From TMED27 sp041397865 (GTDB lineage: Bacteria > Pseudomonadota > Alphaproteobacteria > Micavibrionales > Micavibrionaceae): a stretch of 64,000 nt of DNA. Made by a program: the position numbers and the translations under genes. Position 1 is the first letter of the stretch. Every line of letters begins with the position of its first letter. The notes beneath the pieces are model-generated. The model ran no database searches. It worked only from the letters and a program-made list of their open reading frames with translations, and had not been told where the DNA came from. The DNA is taken from positions 1,481,055-1,545,054 of the forward strand of contig JAWKVT010000001.1 of the NCBI GenBank assembly GCA_041397865.1, written 5' to 3'. Of this stretch, positions 56,101 through 63,988 are shown piece after piece.

Positions 56101-56171
56101 AGTTCACGAAGCACCGCTTGAACAGCGGTCTCCTCAGACAAATCAAAATAAGATGAAAAAGACTGAAACAT
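53097..56171 (-). CDS. putA: bifunctional proline dehydrogenase / P5C dehydrogenase
   Basis: 1024 aa. The PRODH barrel spans about 170-470 (MRLVKGAYWDREIKRAQ, MFGTHNAHSV), and the aldehyde dehydrogenase spans about 510-1010 (CISPWNFPLAIFTGQVAAAL, ETGGQNAMIV, catalytic Cys in GSAGQRCSALRVL, EVFGPILH). It turns proline into glutamate, which the large NAD-GDH in this window could deaminate. No DNA-binding RHH domain is present. The start is set at the ATG 56171 (AGAGA upstream); longer frames would overlap xseA. Confidence 0.94.
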   Translation of the reverse strand: MFQSFSSYFDLSEETAVQAVLRELQWEPRMEQAVQERAISLVQAVRGQRRKTGQVETFLRRYGLDTEEGLALMTLAEALLRVPDKETANALIRDKVAAADWLASAGDSKDWLVKAAGVGLFVTGRTLESALGKIGEPLVREAMVRAMGALGREFVLGADVEDAVQNAQELEGKGYRMSYDILGEGARTAVDAQRYFEAYGDAIDYIGARVRTGDEKRPGISVKLSALHPRYEFSQKERCVSEMAERLLALAQKAAQYNLALTVDAEESERLDLSIQIFDRVLADLSLKDWDGFGLAVQAYHKAALAVIDHVYDMAKAQRRRVQMRLVKGAYWDREIKRAQVEGLADFPVYTRKSHSDASYISCAARMFKYSGAIYPMFGTHNAHSVAAIAEMGHAAMAPYEFQRLFGMGEALFDHVLGEDKLPVSVYAPVGPHHDLLPYLVRRLLENGANSSFVNRIMDPDAPVEELVSDPVGKSKNRAQYRHPKIKLPKALFCDEAPGGRVNSSGVDLHASAAFDCLMQDISGYDKCYMAGSYIAGRLYKHGVCEDIVNPALFEDRVGKVYNTDRKLVEAAFEIAVEGVAQWGGTDSAVRADALERAADLLELRRGAFMALLIREAGKTISDALSEVRETVDFLRYYAAQGRSIFMRDGLVLPGPVGESNRFVQQGRGIFVCISPWNFPLAIFTGQVAAALMAGNSVLAKPAEQTPLVAMQMVELLHEAGVLPEALHLLPGDGRVGAMVVQHKDVAGVAFTGSTAVAREINRSLAAKNGPIVPLIAETGGQNAMIVDSSALPEQVVDDVILSAFGSAGQRCSALRVLCLQEEAADKIIRMLRGAMKELRVGDPADIVSDIGPVIDEEAHSMLAAHRAALDGFGKLVYEVSLPGALEKQGHYFAPCAYEIPNFRALTKEVFGPILHIIRYEKSGLDELLADIQGSGYGLTLGVHSRIESFHDYVAAKVSAGNVYVNRSMIGAVVGSQPFGGNGLSGTGPKAGGPHYLPRFASERVISVDTTAAGGNASLVSLSE

Positions 56172-56218
56172 CGAATCTCTAAGGTTGTTTTTTCTCCCCC
56201 TCATCTTATCATGAAACC

Positions 56219-57640
56219 ATGTCTGAGTCTGAAACGTCCAAAACAACAACCCACAGATCAAATATCCCTGAATTTTCAGTAGGCGATCTGGCCAACGCCC
56301 TCAAACGCACGATAGAGGAAAACTACGGGCGCGTGCGTGTACGCGGCGAACTCTCCCGCATTTCCATCGCCGGCTCCGGTCATATGTATTCATCACTAAA
56401 AGACGATCAGGCCCTCATCGACGCCGTATGCTGGAAAGGCCAGCTCGGCAAACTCTCCGTCAAACCCGAAGAAGGTCTCGAAGTCATCTGCACAGGCCGC
56501 CTGACCACATACCCCAAAAGCTCCAAATACCAGCTCATAATCGAATCAATGGAACTCGCCGGAGAAGGCGCGCTCCTTAAAATGCTTGAAGAGCGTAAAA
56601 AGAAGTTGGCCGCAGAAGGGCTTTTCGCCCCCGAAAGAAAACGCCCCCTCCCCTTCCTTCCTCAAACAATAGGCGTTGTCACATCCCCTACGGGCGCAGT
56701 CATCCGTGACATTCTCCACCGTCTGGCCGATCGTTTTCCCCGCCATGTTCTCGTCTGGCCCGTACTGGTACAAGGCGACGGCGCCGCCGAACAAATCATC
56801 GCCGCCATCAAAGGCTTCAACACCCTCTCACACAAACCCGATATCCTCATCATCGCCCGCGGCGGCGGTTCGCTTGAAGACCTCATGGCCTTTAACGAAG
56901 AAAGTGTCGTGCGCGCCATCGCCGCCTCCACCATCCCCGTTATCTCCGCCGTCGGCCATGAAACCGATACCACCTTGGCCGACTTCGCCGCAGATCTGCG
57001 CGCCCCCACCCCCACCGGCGCCGCTGAAATGGCCGTACCCGTCCGCGCAAATCTCATAGCCCAAATCCTCGAAGACCAAAAGCGCCTGCATTCAGGAATA
57101 ACCCGGCAAATGAACGAACACCGCAGCAAAATCGAAACACTCAACGCCCGGCTCGGTGATCCTGCCCGCATGCTTGAAAACCATACCCAGCGCCTCGATC
57201 ACCTCTCCGACAAACTCACAGGAATTTTCCAACACTACCTCAGCGCAAAAAAACAAAACCTGATCGAATCAGCCGCCCGCCTTCGAACCCCGCGCCAACA
57301 ACTAAACGAACGCACACAAATGCTTGAACGTTGGAGCGAACAACTCACAACAGCCAGCGCCAAAATCACAGAAAAACCTGCACAAAAAATAGAGCATTTC
57401 AGCAAAATGCTCGAAGCTTACAGCTATAAAAACGTTCTCAAGCGCGGCTTTTCAGTCGTCCGCGACCACCATGGCAACACCCTCACAAACCCCGACACAA
57501 TAAAGGAAGGCGAAATTCTTGATATAGAGTTTCACAATGAAAAACACTTGCAAGCCGCAGCAAAAACGAACCGCTCAAAAACAAAAACCCCTGCATCATC
57601 ACCAAAATCCGGTACCCGGCAAACCAGCCTGTTCGACTAG
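56219..57640 (+). CDS. xseA: exodeoxyribonuclease VII large subunit
   Basis: 473 aa. The N-terminal OB-fold (FSVGDLANALKRTIEENYGRVRVRGELS, about 15-110) binds DNA. The catalytic part has IGVVTSPTGAVIRDI, IIARGGGSLEDLMAFN and SAVGHETDTTLADFAADLRAPTPT. A long coiled coil precedes the conserved LKRGFSVVRD. With XseB it degrades single-stranded DNA. It is divergent from putA with a 47-nt gap. Confidence 0.95.
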   Translation: MSESETSKTTTHRSNIPEFSVGDLANALKRTIEENYGRVRVRGELSRISIAGSGHMYSSLKDDQALIDAVCWKGQLGKLSVKPEEGLEVICTGRLTTYPKSSKYQLIIESMELAGEGALLKMLEERKKKLAAEGLFAPERKRPLPFLPQTIGVVTSPTGAVIRDILHRLADRFPRHVLVWPVLVQGDGAAEQIIAAIKGFNTLSHKPDILIIARGGGSLEDLMAFNEESVVRAIAASTIPVISAVGHETDTTLADFAADLRAPTPTGAAEMAVPVRANLIAQILEDQKRLHSGITRQMNEHRSKIETLNARLGDPARMLENHTQRLDHLSDKLTGIFQHYLSAKKQNLIESAARLRTPRQQLNERTQMLERWSEQLTTASAKITEKPAQKIEHFSKMLEAYSYKNVLKRGFSVVRDHHGNTLTNPDTIKEGEILDIEFHNEKHLQAAAKTNRSKTKTPASSPKSGTRQTSLFD

Positions 57641-57659
57641 GGCCATACTCATTGCACCT

Positions 57660-58799
57660 CTAAAACTCTTCCTCAGAGGAATATCCGCCCTGCGAAAACA
57701 AATCAATCAGCTTGTCTGAAAGCTGATTCAAAAGGGCCGCATTATCATAAGCTTTCTGCACAATTTTTCGCGCATCCTCAACCGTCATGTCCGGCTCCAG
57801 ATTAACAAAATCAGGCTTACTTTTAATCCGTGCATAAAAATGGATAACCTGCGAAGATAAACCGCTGCCCAGAATATCAAGCTTATCCGTATTGCGATCA
57901 AAAACAGACCGGTCAAGCGCAGGCTGCGCCTGCACAATATCTCCGGCCTTTCTGTATTTCGGCGTTTTCTCAATGTTTTTAATATCTTTTAACATCTCAT
58001 CATAAACAACCATATAAGCCTCAATCTTCGACTTATTGGCCTTAATCTCCGAATCCAGCATCGTCGCAAAAATCTCACGCTCTTTGTCGCGCAACTGCCG
58101 CTCCCGCACCATCATATCCAGATTTTGCGTTTGCGCATCATTAACCCTCTGAAATCCCTTCATAATCACAAGCGCCAGCATCGCAAACGCACCCAGAGCA
58201 AAAAACAAAAGTGCCGCCCCAAACACAAGGGTAAATCGGCCGTCTTTCTCATCCCCATGCCCCGAAGAACCAATGGCCCAAACGCCTTGCCCCTGACTTT
58301 GCGCCTCTTTTTCCGCCTGAATATATGGTGCCTCAAAAACACTGCCGTAAACAGCCGCACGGTCCACAGTCGCATAGCCCCGCTGCAACATATAAAGCCC
58401 CAAATCAATATCAGCGCTGTTTGTGCATTGCGCAGAAATTATATCTTTGCTGCGCTTTTTAAGCTCGCAACGCGCCTTATCCAGACCAAGCGCATCATCC
58501 AGCGCATGCCGCGCCGATACGTTAAACTGCGGCGACATCCCTTCAATATTCTGCACACCCCAAAGCTGAACGGATGTTGTACCCGCCACCATCACCGTCG
58601 CATGCGCCGAACGAAAACGGGCCTCAAAAAAGCGCGGAGCCTCTTCCTGCACCTCTTCCTGTGCCTGCTCCTGCGCCATGACGGGAAAAGGCACCGCCAC
58701 AACCGTAAAAATCGCGCACGCCAAAAGCAAAAAACCGGAACATTTTCTGGAAAAACAAAACATTGAAAAAACTTTGGAGCCTGAAATGCGGAAATTCAT
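57660..58799 (-). CDS. membrane protein with degenerate staphylococcal-nuclease-like domain
   Basis: 379 aa. A signal or anchor segment (about 20-42) is followed by an SNase-like barrel (about 55-177). The order is right (VQLWGVQNIEG, AQCTNSADIDLGLYMLQRGYATVD, YIQAEKEAQSQGQGVWA), but catalytic residues are changed: RL becomes QL, GIDAPE becomes GVQNIE, and no DGDT loop is present, so it is probably not a nuclease. A membrane helix (189-213), a likely coiled coil (about 215-285) and a helical tail follow. Periplasmic SNase domain with cytosolic tail is expected. It converges on xseA. Confidence 0.7.
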   Translation of the reverse strand: MNFRISGSKVFSMFCFSRKCSGFLLLACAIFTVVAVPFPVMAQEQAQEEVQEEAPRFFEARFRSAHATVMVAGTTSVQLWGVQNIEGMSPQFNVSARHALDDALGLDKARCELKKRSKDIISAQCTNSADIDLGLYMLQRGYATVDRAAVYGSVFEAPYIQAEKEAQSQGQGVWAIGSSGHGDEKDGRFTLVFGAALLFFALGAFAMLALVIMKGFQRVNDAQTQNLDMMVRERQLRDKEREIFATMLDSEIKANKSKIEAYMVVYDEMLKDIKNIEKTPKYRKAGDIVQAQPALDRSVFDRNTDKLDILGSGLSSQVIHFYARIKSKPDFVNLEPDMTVEDARKIVQKAYDNAALLNQLSDKLIDLFSQGGYSSEEEF

Positions 58800-58970
58800 T
58801 TAAAACTTTGACCCTCAGATCATAGCATCTTTCCCTGAAACCATGAACCCTTTCTTCACCCCCCTAAAAAAACCATAAACGCTTTCTCACAAGCAATTCT
58901 TGAAGAACTCTGTTAAACTCGCATAATATGCATCCTGTTTAACAAAAACCATAGGAGATCCGGGTTTTCA

Positions 58971-59516
58971 ATGCGTTTGGAACTTGTAAAACTGCTGGAA
59001 AAACTAGGCGTCAGCCGCAAATTATCGCCTTATGAAACCAATCCGTGGTTCCTCTATGACGAAGAAAAAGCGCTCACATGCAGCGCTGAAGTACGAATGG
59101 GCCCCACCAGCGAGGATATAGAAGCCGAAATTCAGATTCTTCACGATGAAAAAGATGATGAAAGCGAAAGCACCGGTGAAGGCGGAGATACCGCAGGCAC
59201 AATACTCCCCGGCGGACGCGAACAAATCCTTCAAATGCGCTGCGAACCCGTCACAGACAATAAATGGACCGTCAAGCACCTGAACATAAAAGGCACAAAC
59301 TACGAAAACGAATTTCACGAATGGGAAGAAAAAGGTTGCGAATTCTTCCTCTCCTGCGTAGAAGCCCTGCAAATGGGCCAGCTCCCTGACTTCGACACCC
59401 TCGCCGAAGATAAAATGAAAGACGATAGTATGTGGGGCGGAGGCAGCCGCGGAAGAGTCGGGCGCAAATCACCAAAAATCAAGCCCGCATCCTTGCTCGG
59501 CATGAAAAAACCCTAG
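58971..59516 (+). CDS. hypothetical protein, 181 aa
   Basis: No family recognised. It is soluble and acidic, with a mixed core (residues 1-135), a low-complexity linker DDESESTGEGGD at about 61-72, and a basic, Gly-rich tail (GGGSRGRVGRKSPKIKP). GGAGATCC upstream provides a ribosome site. It converges on the TerD gene with a 10-nt gap. Its proximity to stress-type Ter genes may be significant but is unproven. Confidence 0.65.
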   Translation: MRLELVKLLEKLGVSRKLSPYETNPWFLYDEEKALTCSAEVRMGPTSEDIEAEIQILHDEKDDESESTGEGGDTAGTILPGGREQILQMRCEPVTDNKWTVKHLNIKGTNYENEFHEWEEKGCEFFLSCVEALQMGQLPDFDTLAEDKMKDDSMWGGGSRGRVGRKSPKIKPASLLGMKKP

Positions 59517-59526
59517 GCGCCCATAC

Positions 59527-60168
59527 TCACTCTTGATTAATAATCAAACCGTAACGCCGCGCCAGCTCGCTCAAGCCGCCCGCAACTAAATCCGCCCCCG
59601 GCTTAAAATGCCATTTCGGGCCTTCACGGTTCAACGCACCGACAATCACACCCGTTTCCGTTTTATCATCCAAAACACCATCAAGATCATAACGGCAAAG
59701 CTCCTGATTCGTATCGGAATTCAAAATGCGAATATACGCATTGCGCACCATATCAAGATTTTGCTCTCTCTCAAAACCTTTATAAATCGTCACCGCAATC
59801 GCAATCTGCATAACATCAAAAGGCACGGCATGAAAATCCACCAACGCACTCTCATCATCCCCGTCACCCGCGCCGGTACGGCTATCGCCGTTATGCTTGA
59901 CCCCGCCTTCAAGCGCTTCAGGCTGATTATAGAAAACAAAATCAGCATCCACACGAGTCGTATTCTCTTTGTTCAAAAGAAAAAGCGACAAATCCAGATC
60001 CAGCGCATCGGCGTTAAAAGCATTAACATCCCACCCCGCGCCAATTGTAACGCGGCGCAAGGTCGGGTCCGCACCGGTCAGATTAAAATCATCACCTAGA
60101 AAAACGCTGTTCCCACCAAGATCAACCGCCTGACCCTCAAAACGGGTATCAAAAATATCGTCTGTCAT
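59527..60168 (-). CDS. TerD family protein
   Basis: 213 aa. GAGWDVNAFNADALDLDLSLFLL is the TerD signature, and GAGDGDDESALVDF supplies the Asp-rich calcium site. TerD proteins are cytosolic Ca-binding beta sandwiches linked to tellurite, phage and envelope stress. It lies on the same strand as a Ca/Na exchanger gene 50 nt upstream. Confidence 0.9.
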   Translation of the reverse strand: MTDDIFDTRFEGQAVDLGGNSVFLGDDFNLTGADPTLRRVTIGAGWDVNAFNADALDLDLSLFLLNKENTTRVDADFVFYNQPEALEGGVKHNGDSRTGAGDGDDESALVDFHAVPFDVMQIAIAVTIYKGFEREQNLDMVRNAYIRILNSDTNQELCRYDLDGVLDDKTETGVIVGALNREGPKWHFKPGADLVAGGLSELARRYGLIINQE

Positions 60169-60218
60169 GCTCCGGCCTTCTATCGTCCTTTATACACTAT
60201 AACACGAAACCCCTGCAC

Positions 60219-61193
60219 CTAAGACCCAAAATTAATGGCATAAATATAAATGGTATAACCCACATAGGCTGCAATAAACAATGCCCCGACCGGTTTCGTA
60301 ATTTTCTTATACCCCAGCACGAAGGCCGCAAAAACAAAACTCACCGCAAGCATAAACCAGATATCGAAATCTAGAAGCTGGGCACTGTAAGAAGCCTGCG
60401 CAATCGGCTTCACAATCGCTGTAAGACCTATAATCATCAAAATATTAAAAACATTCGAACCCACAATATTCCCCAGCGCCATCTCCGAATGCCCCTTCCG
60501 CGCTCCGATAATACTCGTTGAAAGCTCAGGCAATGATGTCCCGAAGGCAATAATACTCAGCGCAATAACATCCTCGGGAATACCGATAATAATGGCCGAC
60601 TGGCTGGCCCCGCGCACCAGAAACTCCGCACCGATCGCCACGCCGATCAACCCCAAAAACAAAAATGCATAAGGCTGCGCAGGATGCTTAAACACCGGAA
60701 GATCCTCCGCCTCAACCTCAATCTCACCTTTAAGCGCCATCCGGTATTGCAAAAACGTATAAAGAAGTAGAAGTCCCACCATCGCCAAACCCGCCACCCG
60801 GCCAATCTCGCCGTAAAGCATAAGCCCCAAAAGCAAAAGCGCCGACAGCAACATCATCACCAGGTCTTTAACCAGCCCTTTCGAAATCGTGATATGCATC
60901 GTCATCAATATCGCCGAAGCACCAATGACCATAAGAATATTAGCAATATTCGAGCCAATCACATTCCCCATCGCAATCCCCTCCGAACCCCGCAAAACAG
61001 CCAGAATGGAAACGATAAGCTCGGGCAAAGACGTCCCGAAAGCCAACACGGTAAACCCGACAACCATCGGCGAAAGCCCGAAACGCCGCGCAATAAAAAC
61101 AGCCGCGTCAATCGTCCAGTTCCCGCCTTTAATCAGCAGGAAAATGCCAATCGTCATCAACAACACAGGAAATAATAAAGCAGCAAAATCCAT
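60219..61193 (-). CDS. calcium/sodium antiporter (CaCA family)
   Basis: 324 aa with ten membrane helices in two inverted repeats. Each repeat has the ion-binding alpha motif: GFTVLAFGTSLPELIVS with GNVIGSNIANILMVIG, and SIIAFGTSLPELSTSI with GNIVGSNVFNILMIIG. It probably exchanges Ca for Na or H at the inner membrane. It sits between two genes of Ca-binding TerD proteins. Confidence 0.93.
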   Translation of the reverse strand: MDFAALLFPVLLMTIGIFLLIKGGNWTIDAAVFIARRFGLSPMVVGFTVLAFGTSLPELIVSILAVLRGSEGIAMGNVIGSNIANILMVIGASAILMTMHITISKGLVKDLVMMLLSALLLLGLMLYGEIGRVAGLAMVGLLLLYTFLQYRMALKGEIEVEAEDLPVFKHPAQPYAFLFLGLIGVAIGAEFLVRGASQSAIIIGIPEDVIALSIIAFGTSLPELSTSIIGARKGHSEMALGNIVGSNVFNILMIIGLTAIVKPIAQASYSAQLLDFDIWFMLAVSFVFAAFVLGYKKITKPVGALFIAAYVGYTIYIYAINFGS

Positions 61194-61350
61194 GGAAATT
61201 CCCGAAAAGGGTTAAGACCTATAACCAAGAGCATACAGCGATTAATCTTCGAACGAAAGCGGAAGATAAGTTTCAAAAATTCAAAATCCTCCTGCGAAAC
61301 CACAAAGAGAAAAAAGTGAACAGACTTTATACGCTAAAAGTCAAAGCCTT

Positions 61351-61495
61351 AAAATAACCCCTCAATCACAGAATTTTGCGGCGAAAATAAACTGTTTCGA
61401 GAACCGTATCGCAGAATACTTACGGCTATTTGAGAAACGGAAGCGCAGAAACAGTTTATTTGCAGCCCAAAAGGCAAAGATTGAGGGGTTATTTT
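61351..61495. repeat. intergenic nested hairpin, copy C
   Basis: An outer perfect 17-bp inverted repeat (61351-61367 with 61479-61495) and an inner perfect 14-bp repeat (61385-61398 with 61448-61461) enclose GAACCG at 61401 and GAAACGGAAGCG at 61434-61445. Apart from the stems, the order of elements matches copy B. The right outer arm overlaps the last codons of the adjacent TerD-like gene. It may end transcription of that gene. Confidence 0.75.
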
Positions 61496-62235
61496 TGGCC
61501 TTCGCCCCATTCCAACCCAAAACCAAAAGCCCGGTCCATCTCCGCATGGCCGGGGAAATATTCAGTATAATTGGTCAGCTTAATCCCGCCACGCACACTC
61601 TCGAGACCGCCCACAGCACACAGCGCCAACGCATCATCATGCGCGCCCAGCGTCACAATCAGATCGTCCTCACCCGGAACATCCAGAATAATCTGCGGAT
61701 TAATCTCGCTCCAGCGCGGCGCGCCATCATAAATATAGATATAAACCAAAACCCGCTTGATATCGTTCCAATGCTTCCCGTTCACAAGAATAAACTCATC
61801 ATGTCCATCGGCATTACCCGTACGTTCATCCCCCGAAAGCTGCATATAAGGCGGCTTGCTAAAACTGCCAAACTTCTCACCAAACGCCTGAATCGCCCCG
61901 CGCGTCCCGTCTTTCATCTCATAAAGACAGCCAATATCCAGATCAACCCCGGCCTTTTGAACATTCTTCTTGAAAAACTTACCGACAAAACTCTCTTGCT
62001 TCTCAACATGAACATTGTCCCACGCCACACCGATGAGCATCTGCTCAAACCCCTCCGGACCAGGCGAAACCGCAATCGTAGAACCGGGTTCATTCAAAAA
62101 CTCACAATTTTCAGGATGATTTGCCGCCTCGCGGTACCCCGCCGCGCCCAGAGCGCCGCCATGCCCGGAAAAGTCCGCGCGGCTGCGCGTCGCTTCAGCC
62201 ATGGAATCAACAGATGTTTTCGTCTTCTCGGTCAT
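61489..62235 (-). CDS. TerD/TerA-like tellurium-resistance family protein
   Basis: 248 aa. VGVAWDN-type opening (MLIGVAWDNVHVE), then VDLDIGCLYEMKDG, LSGDERTGNADGHDEFILVNG and VLVYIYIYDGAPRW match the TerD fold with its Asp-rich Ca loop. It is longer than simple TerD members. The 60 N-terminal residues are unassigned. It is upstream of the Ca/Na exchanger on the same strand, with the hairpin copy C between them. Confidence 0.82.
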   Translation of the reverse strand: MTEKTKTSVDSMAEATRSRADFSGHGGALGAAGYREAANHPENCEFLNEPGSTIAVSPGPEGFEQMLIGVAWDNVHVEKQESFVGKFFKKNVQKAGVDLDIGCLYEMKDGTRGAIQAFGEKFGSFSKPPYMQLSGDERTGNADGHDEFILVNGKHWNDIKRVLVYIYIYDGAPRWSEINPQIILDVPGEDDLIVTLGAHDDALALCAVGGLESVRGGIKLTNYTEYFPGHAEMDRAFGFGLEWGEGQK

Positions 62236-62282
62236 AACCAGCAGATCATAACATTTTCAACATAAAAACCAAAGCATTCCTG

Positions 62283-62903
62283 CTATGGCCGTTCAAAAGC
62301 CTGACGCTTTTGCTCAACACGCGCATAAAATTCACACCCCTGCAAATGATCGTTTACCATCCCCATCGCCTGCATAAAAGCATAACACGTCGTCGGCCCG
62401 ACAAATTTCCATCCGCGTTTTTTAAGGTCTTTTGACAAAGCTTTTGACACGTCCGTGACCGCCGGAATATCCGCCATGTCCCGCGCCCGTTGCCCTGTTT
62501 TCGGTTCCCAGCTCCAAAAATATTTCGCCAGCGATCCAAACTCTTCCACCATCTCAATCGCCCGGCACGCGTTATGTATCGTCGCTTCAATTTTACCGCG
62601 ATGACGAATAATACCAGCATCGCCCAGCAAACGCTGTACGTCTTTTTCTCCGTAATACTGAAGTCTCGTAAAATCAAACCCGTCAAATGCCGCCCTGAAA
62701 TTCTCCCGCTTGCGCAAAATCGTAATCCAGCTTAAACCCGCCTGAAACCCCTCAAGGCAAATCTTTTCAAACAACCGAATATCATCAACCACCGGGCACC
62801 CCCACTCATGGTCATGATAAGACACGTACAGCGCATCATCCCCGCACCACCGGCATCGCCCGCACCCATCCTCACCCCGCAATATTCCTTTACCTTCATC
62901 CAT
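62283..62903 (-). CDS. tag: DNA-3-methyladenine glycosylase I
   Basis: 206 aa. The Tag signature RCRWCGDDALYVSYHDHEWG includes zinc Cys and the conserved Tyr and Glu; CLEGFQAGLSWITILRKRENFR and GPTTCYAFMQAMGMVNDH complete the fold and the second zinc half. It removes 3-methyladenine from alkylated DNA. It is divergent from the DUF3137 gene with a 23-nt gap. Confidence 0.95.
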   Translation of the reverse strand: MDEGKGILRGEDGCGRCRWCGDDALYVSYHDHEWGCPVVDDIRLFEKICLEGFQAGLSWITILRKRENFRAAFDGFDFTRLQYYGEKDVQRLLGDAGIIRHRGKIEATIHNACRAIEMVEEFGSLAKYFWSWEPKTGQRARDMADIPAVTDVSKALSKDLKKRGWKFVGPTTCYAFMQAMGMVNDHLQGCEFYARVEQKRQAFERP

Positions 62904-62926
62904 AAAAGCAACAATAATGAATTGTC

Positions 62927-63988
62927 ATGACTTTGCCTATACTCGAAAAATTCAAAATTGCCCTTAATGGCCGCCGCCCGCCTCTTCCCAAACGCGAAGT
63001 GGAATCACTCGAAGAACAAGCTTTCATTGACCAAAGCCGCAAAACCCTTGAAGAACTCGAAATCATTCGCCTGACAAAACTCAAAATGTTTGAGTTCCGC
63101 AAAAAAATCGGTATCGCCGGGGCAACGATCCTCATCCCGCTGACCGGTTATATCGACTACTGGCTGATATTTTTAAGCGGAAGCGACAGTGACGGCGCGG
63201 GCCTGAGCGTTATTATGCTAGGTGCCATTTACTGGTGGGTCACTGGGCCAAAGCGCCAATACGCCAAATCCTATAAAATCGAGATCCTGCCTAAACTGGC
63301 AAAACTTTTTGGCAACTTTGAATACGGCATCGACTACAAAATCCCCATCGAAACAATGCAGCCATCACAAATCGTACCCGCCCACGACCGCTATAAATCC
63401 GAAGATTATTTCAAAGGCACATATAAAGGCATTGATATCGAGTTTTCCGAAATAGACCTCCAACAACGCCGCCGCAGTAAAAACCGTACCTATTACGTCA
63501 GCATCTTCAAAGGTCTGGCCATCCTGCTCGACATGCAACGCAAAAAATTCTACGGACACACCATTTTGGACATGAACAAAGGCAAACTCGGCGAATGGTT
63601 CAAGGAAAAATCCGTAAAACTCAAACGCGCCCGCATGGTCGATCCCGAATTTGAAAAAATCTTCGACGCCTACACCAACGATCAGGTCGAAGCTCGCTAC
63701 CTCATCGACCCCGTGATGATCGAAAGATTGAAAGGGTTATACAAAGAGTATAACGGCGAAAAAATGACCGTAGCCTACTTCGAAAACAAGGTGTTAATCC
63801 TCATCGCCAGCCCCTACAACCATTTTGAACCCGCTGATATTTACACACCCGCCACCGATACGCAAAGTCTGCTGAACATGAAACACGAAATCGCCGGGAT
63901 CCTTTCAATCATCGACAAGCTCGATTTTTACGACCCGCAAGAACTACATCGGCAATCCGCCAAAAACAATGAGGCTGAGAACGCCTAG
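62927..63988 (+). CDS. DUF3137 membrane protein
   Basis: 353 aa. Two close membrane helices at about residues 62-82 and 88-105 are preceded by a charged helix, and a large cytosolic domain follows with YKSEDYFKGTYKGIDIEFSEIDL and later MERLKGLYKEYNG-like blocks, as in DUF3137. Its function is unknown. The stop codon is followed by a CCATACTCA motif also seen after two other genes in this region. Confidence 0.8.
   Translation: MTLPILEKFKIALNGRRPPLPKREVESLEEQAFIDQSRKTLEELEIIRLTKLKMFEFRKKIGIAGATILIPLTGYIDYWLIFLSGSDSDGAGLSVIMLGAIYWWVTGPKRQYAKSYKIEILPKLAKLFGNFEYGIDYKIPIETMQPSQIVPAHDRYKSEDYFKGTYKGIDIEFSEIDLQQRRRSKNRTYYVSIFKGLAILLDMQRKKFYGHTILDMNKGKLGEWFKEKSVKLKRARMVDPEFEKIFDAYTNDQVEARYLIDPVMIERLKGLYKEYNGEKMTVAYFENKVLILIASPYNHFEPADIYTPATDTQSLLNMKHEIAGILSIIDKLDFYDPQELHRQSAKNNEAENA

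Noticed and set aside
57660..58799. Active thermonuclease
   Set aside because: Residues needed for catalysis in the SNase family are replaced, so only the fold is claimed.
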